From positions 1 to 6,168 of the forward strand of contig CAIWRE010000316.1 of NCBI GenBank assembly GCA_903914985.1: a DNA stretch of 6,168 nucleotides, read 5' to 3'. The notes beneath the pieces are model-generated. The model was not told where the DNA came from and ran no database searches. It saw only the letters and a list, made by a program, of their open reading frames with translations. Shown here one piece after another: positions 4,951 to 6,168 of this stretch (its first letter is position 1; every line of letters starts with the position of its first letter). Source of the DNA: an uncultured beta proteobacterium. Its GTDB lineage: Bacteria > Pseudomonadota > Gammaproteobacteria > Burkholderiales > Burkholderiaceae_C. Made by a program: the position numbers and the translations under genes.

Positions 4951-6168
4951 TCAAGCGGCCTTTTCTGCCACCTTGAGCGCGCGTTTGAGGTCGTCCACCA
5001 GATCGTCGGGGTCTTCTAGGCCAATCGACAGGCGAATCGTCCCCGGCCCGATGCCCGCGCCTTTGAGGGCTGCATCGTCCATGCGGAAGTGCGTGGTGCT
5101 GGCGGGGTGAATCACCAGGCTGCGGCAGTCCCCCACATTGGCCAGATGGCTGAATATTTTGAGTGCCTCGATGAACTTCTGGCCCTGGGCGCGTGTGCCT
5201 TTGATGTCAAAGCTGAACACCGAACCCGCACCGCGGGGCAGCAGCTTTTGCGCAAGCGCATGGCTGGGGTGGCTTTCCAGCATGGGGTGGCCCACGCGCT
5301 CCACCAGCGGGTGGCTGGCCAGGAATTGCACAACTTTCTCGGTATTGCCCATATGGCGCGCCATGCGCAGCGGCAGGGTTTCAATGCCTTGCAAAATCAG
5401 CCAGGCCGTGTGCGGGCTCATGCAGGCGCCAAAGTCGCGCAAGCCCTCACGCCGGGCACGCAGCAAAAAGGCACCTACCGTGCTTTCTTCGCTGAACACC
5501 ATGTTGTGAAAGCCGGCATACACTTGGCTGAGCTCCGCAAATTTGCCCGACTTTTCCCAGTCAAACGCCCCCGAATCGACCACCACACCGCCCACCACCG
5601 TGCCGTGGCCGGACAAAAATTTGGTGGCCGAGTGGTAGACCAGGTCCGCGCCATGGTCGAAGGGTTTGATCAGCCACGGGGACGTCAAGGTGGAGTCCAC
5701 CAGCAGCGGTACACCGTGTTCGTGCGCGATGGCGCTGACAGAGGCGATATCCAACACGTCGAGTCCCGGATTGCCCACCGTTTCGCCGAAAAAAAGTTTG
5801 GTGTTGGGCCGCACCGCCGCGCGCCAGGCGTCAAGGTCGTTGGGGTTGACGAAGGTGGTGTCAATGCCAAAACGCTTGAGCGTGTAGTGCAGCAGGTTGT
5901 GCGAGCCGCCATACAGGGCCGTGGAAGCGACGATGTGCGAACCCGCACCCATGAGCGTGCAAATGGCCAGGTGCAGCGCCGCTTGGCCGCTGGCAGTGGT
6001 GATGGCGCCGATGCCGCCCTCCAGAGCCGATACGCGCTGTTCCAGCACTGCGTTGGTGGGGTTGCTAATGCGGCTGTAGACGTGGCCCGCCCGCTCGAGG
6101 TTGAACAGTGACGCCGCCTGGTCGCTGGACTCAAAAACGAAGGACGTTGTCAGGTGGATCGGCACCGC
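4951..6168 (-). CDS. metY: O-acetylhomoserine sulfhydrylase (aminocarboxypropyltransferase), N-terminus outside the window
   Basis: A PLP enzyme of the Cys/Met metabolism family (PF01053) that makes homocysteine from O-acetyl-L-homoserine and sulfide, the direct-sulfhydrylation route to methionine. About 405 residues are visible; complete MetY proteins have roughly 425-440, so some 20-30 are missing. Translation is still open at the edge, reading A-V-P-I-H, which matches an internal family stretch, so the GTG at 6165 is an ordinary valine. Numbering that valine as 1, motifs are YSRISNPT (30-37, phosphate contacts from the partner subunit), SGQAAL (59-64), LYGGSHN (84-90, with the PLP-stacking Tyr85), Asp157 in LLVDST (contacting the pyridine nitrogen) and SATKFLSGHG with the Schiff-base Lys182. 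GAGSVFSFDIKG and HLANVGDCRSLVIHPASTTH are strongly MetY-like. Related cystathionine synthases, MetZ and methionine gamma-lyase are the alternatives. The promoter and any methionine-responsive control lie off the right edge. Confidence 0.88.
   Translation of the reverse strand, partial: AVPIHLTTSFVFESSDQAASLFNLERAGHVYSRISNPTNAVLEQRVSALEGGIGAITTASGQAALHLAICTLMGAGSHIVASTALYGGSHNLLHYTLKRFGIDTTFVNPNDLDAWRAAVRPNTKLFFGETVGNPGLDVLDIASVSAIAHEHGVPLLVDSTLTSPWLIKPFDHGADLVYHSATKFLSGHGTVVGGVVVDSGAFDWEKSGKFAELSQVYAGFHNMVFSEESTVGAFLLRARREGLRDFGACMSPHTAWLILQGIETLPLRMARHMGNTEKVVQFLASHPLVERVGHPMLESHPSHALAQKLLPRGAGSVFSFDIKGTRAQGQKFIEALKIFSHLANVGDCRSLVIHPASTTHFRMDDAALKGAGIGPGTIRLSIGLEDPDDLVDDLKRALKVAEKAA

Noticed and set aside
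4937..4985. Possible terminator between the lhgO-like gene and metY
   Set aside because: The 14-bp gap holds no stem. A CAAG/CTTG pairing within the metY 3' end has a broken stem and no T-tract on either strand.
5769..5775. Seven-A run (T-run on the coding strand) in metY
   Set aside because: It falls within ordinary Lys-Leu-Phe-Phe codons of a conserved gene, and there is no sign of frameshift or slippage signals.
5089..6111. Long open frame of 340 codons on the plus strand opposite metY
   Set aside because: It is codon-aligned antisense to metY, a frequent by-product of GC-rich codons. The translation is rich in His, Arg and Ala with no fold motif, while metY carries complete active-site motifs.
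6163..6165. GTG as a start codon for metY
   Set aside because: The frame is open through the window edge and the residues around it match an internal stretch of MetY, so the true start lies outside the window.

Overview
The window looks like a chromosomal stretch from a betaproteobacterium, most likely Burkholderiales and perhaps a Comamonadaceae-like genome. This rests on moderately high GC and on the resemblance of all four proteins to sequences I associate with that group; no rRNA or other marker gene is present to settle it. I see no mobile element, tRNA, rRNA or CRISPR array.

There are four protein-coding genes, and almost every base is coding. (1) 1-2868, plus strand: the C-terminal 955 residues of a PilY1/PilC-type type IV pilus tip protein, cut at its 5' end by the window edge. 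(2) 2865-3680, minus strand: an alpha/beta hydrolase with a complete Ser-Asp-His triad, convergent with pilY1; the two stop codons overlap. (3) 3797-4936, plus strand: an FAD-dependent oxidoreductase of the L-2-hydroxyglutarate oxidase (LhgO/L2HGDH) family, divergent from the hydrolase across a 116-bp regulatory gap. (4) 4951-6168, minus strand: a MetY-type O-acetylhomoserine sulfhydrylase, convergent with lhgO and cut at its N-terminus by the window edge.

The strands alternate +, -, +, -, so no two of these genes can share an mRNA. pilY1 is the last gene of whatever pilus operon lies to the left. The hydrolase and the oxidoreductase may share control from the gap between them. metY is a separate methionine-biosynthesis gene whose promoter lies beyond the right edge. 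No functional pathway obviously links the four.

I did not find an undescribed system. The points most worth checking are in PilY1: the acidic calcium loop that normally precedes the YAGD blade motif looks degraded, while a C-terminal EF-hand-like loop and an RGD tripeptide are present. Other minor points are the stop-codon overlap with a stem-loop just beyond it, and a perfect 14-bp palindrome in front of the hydrolase.
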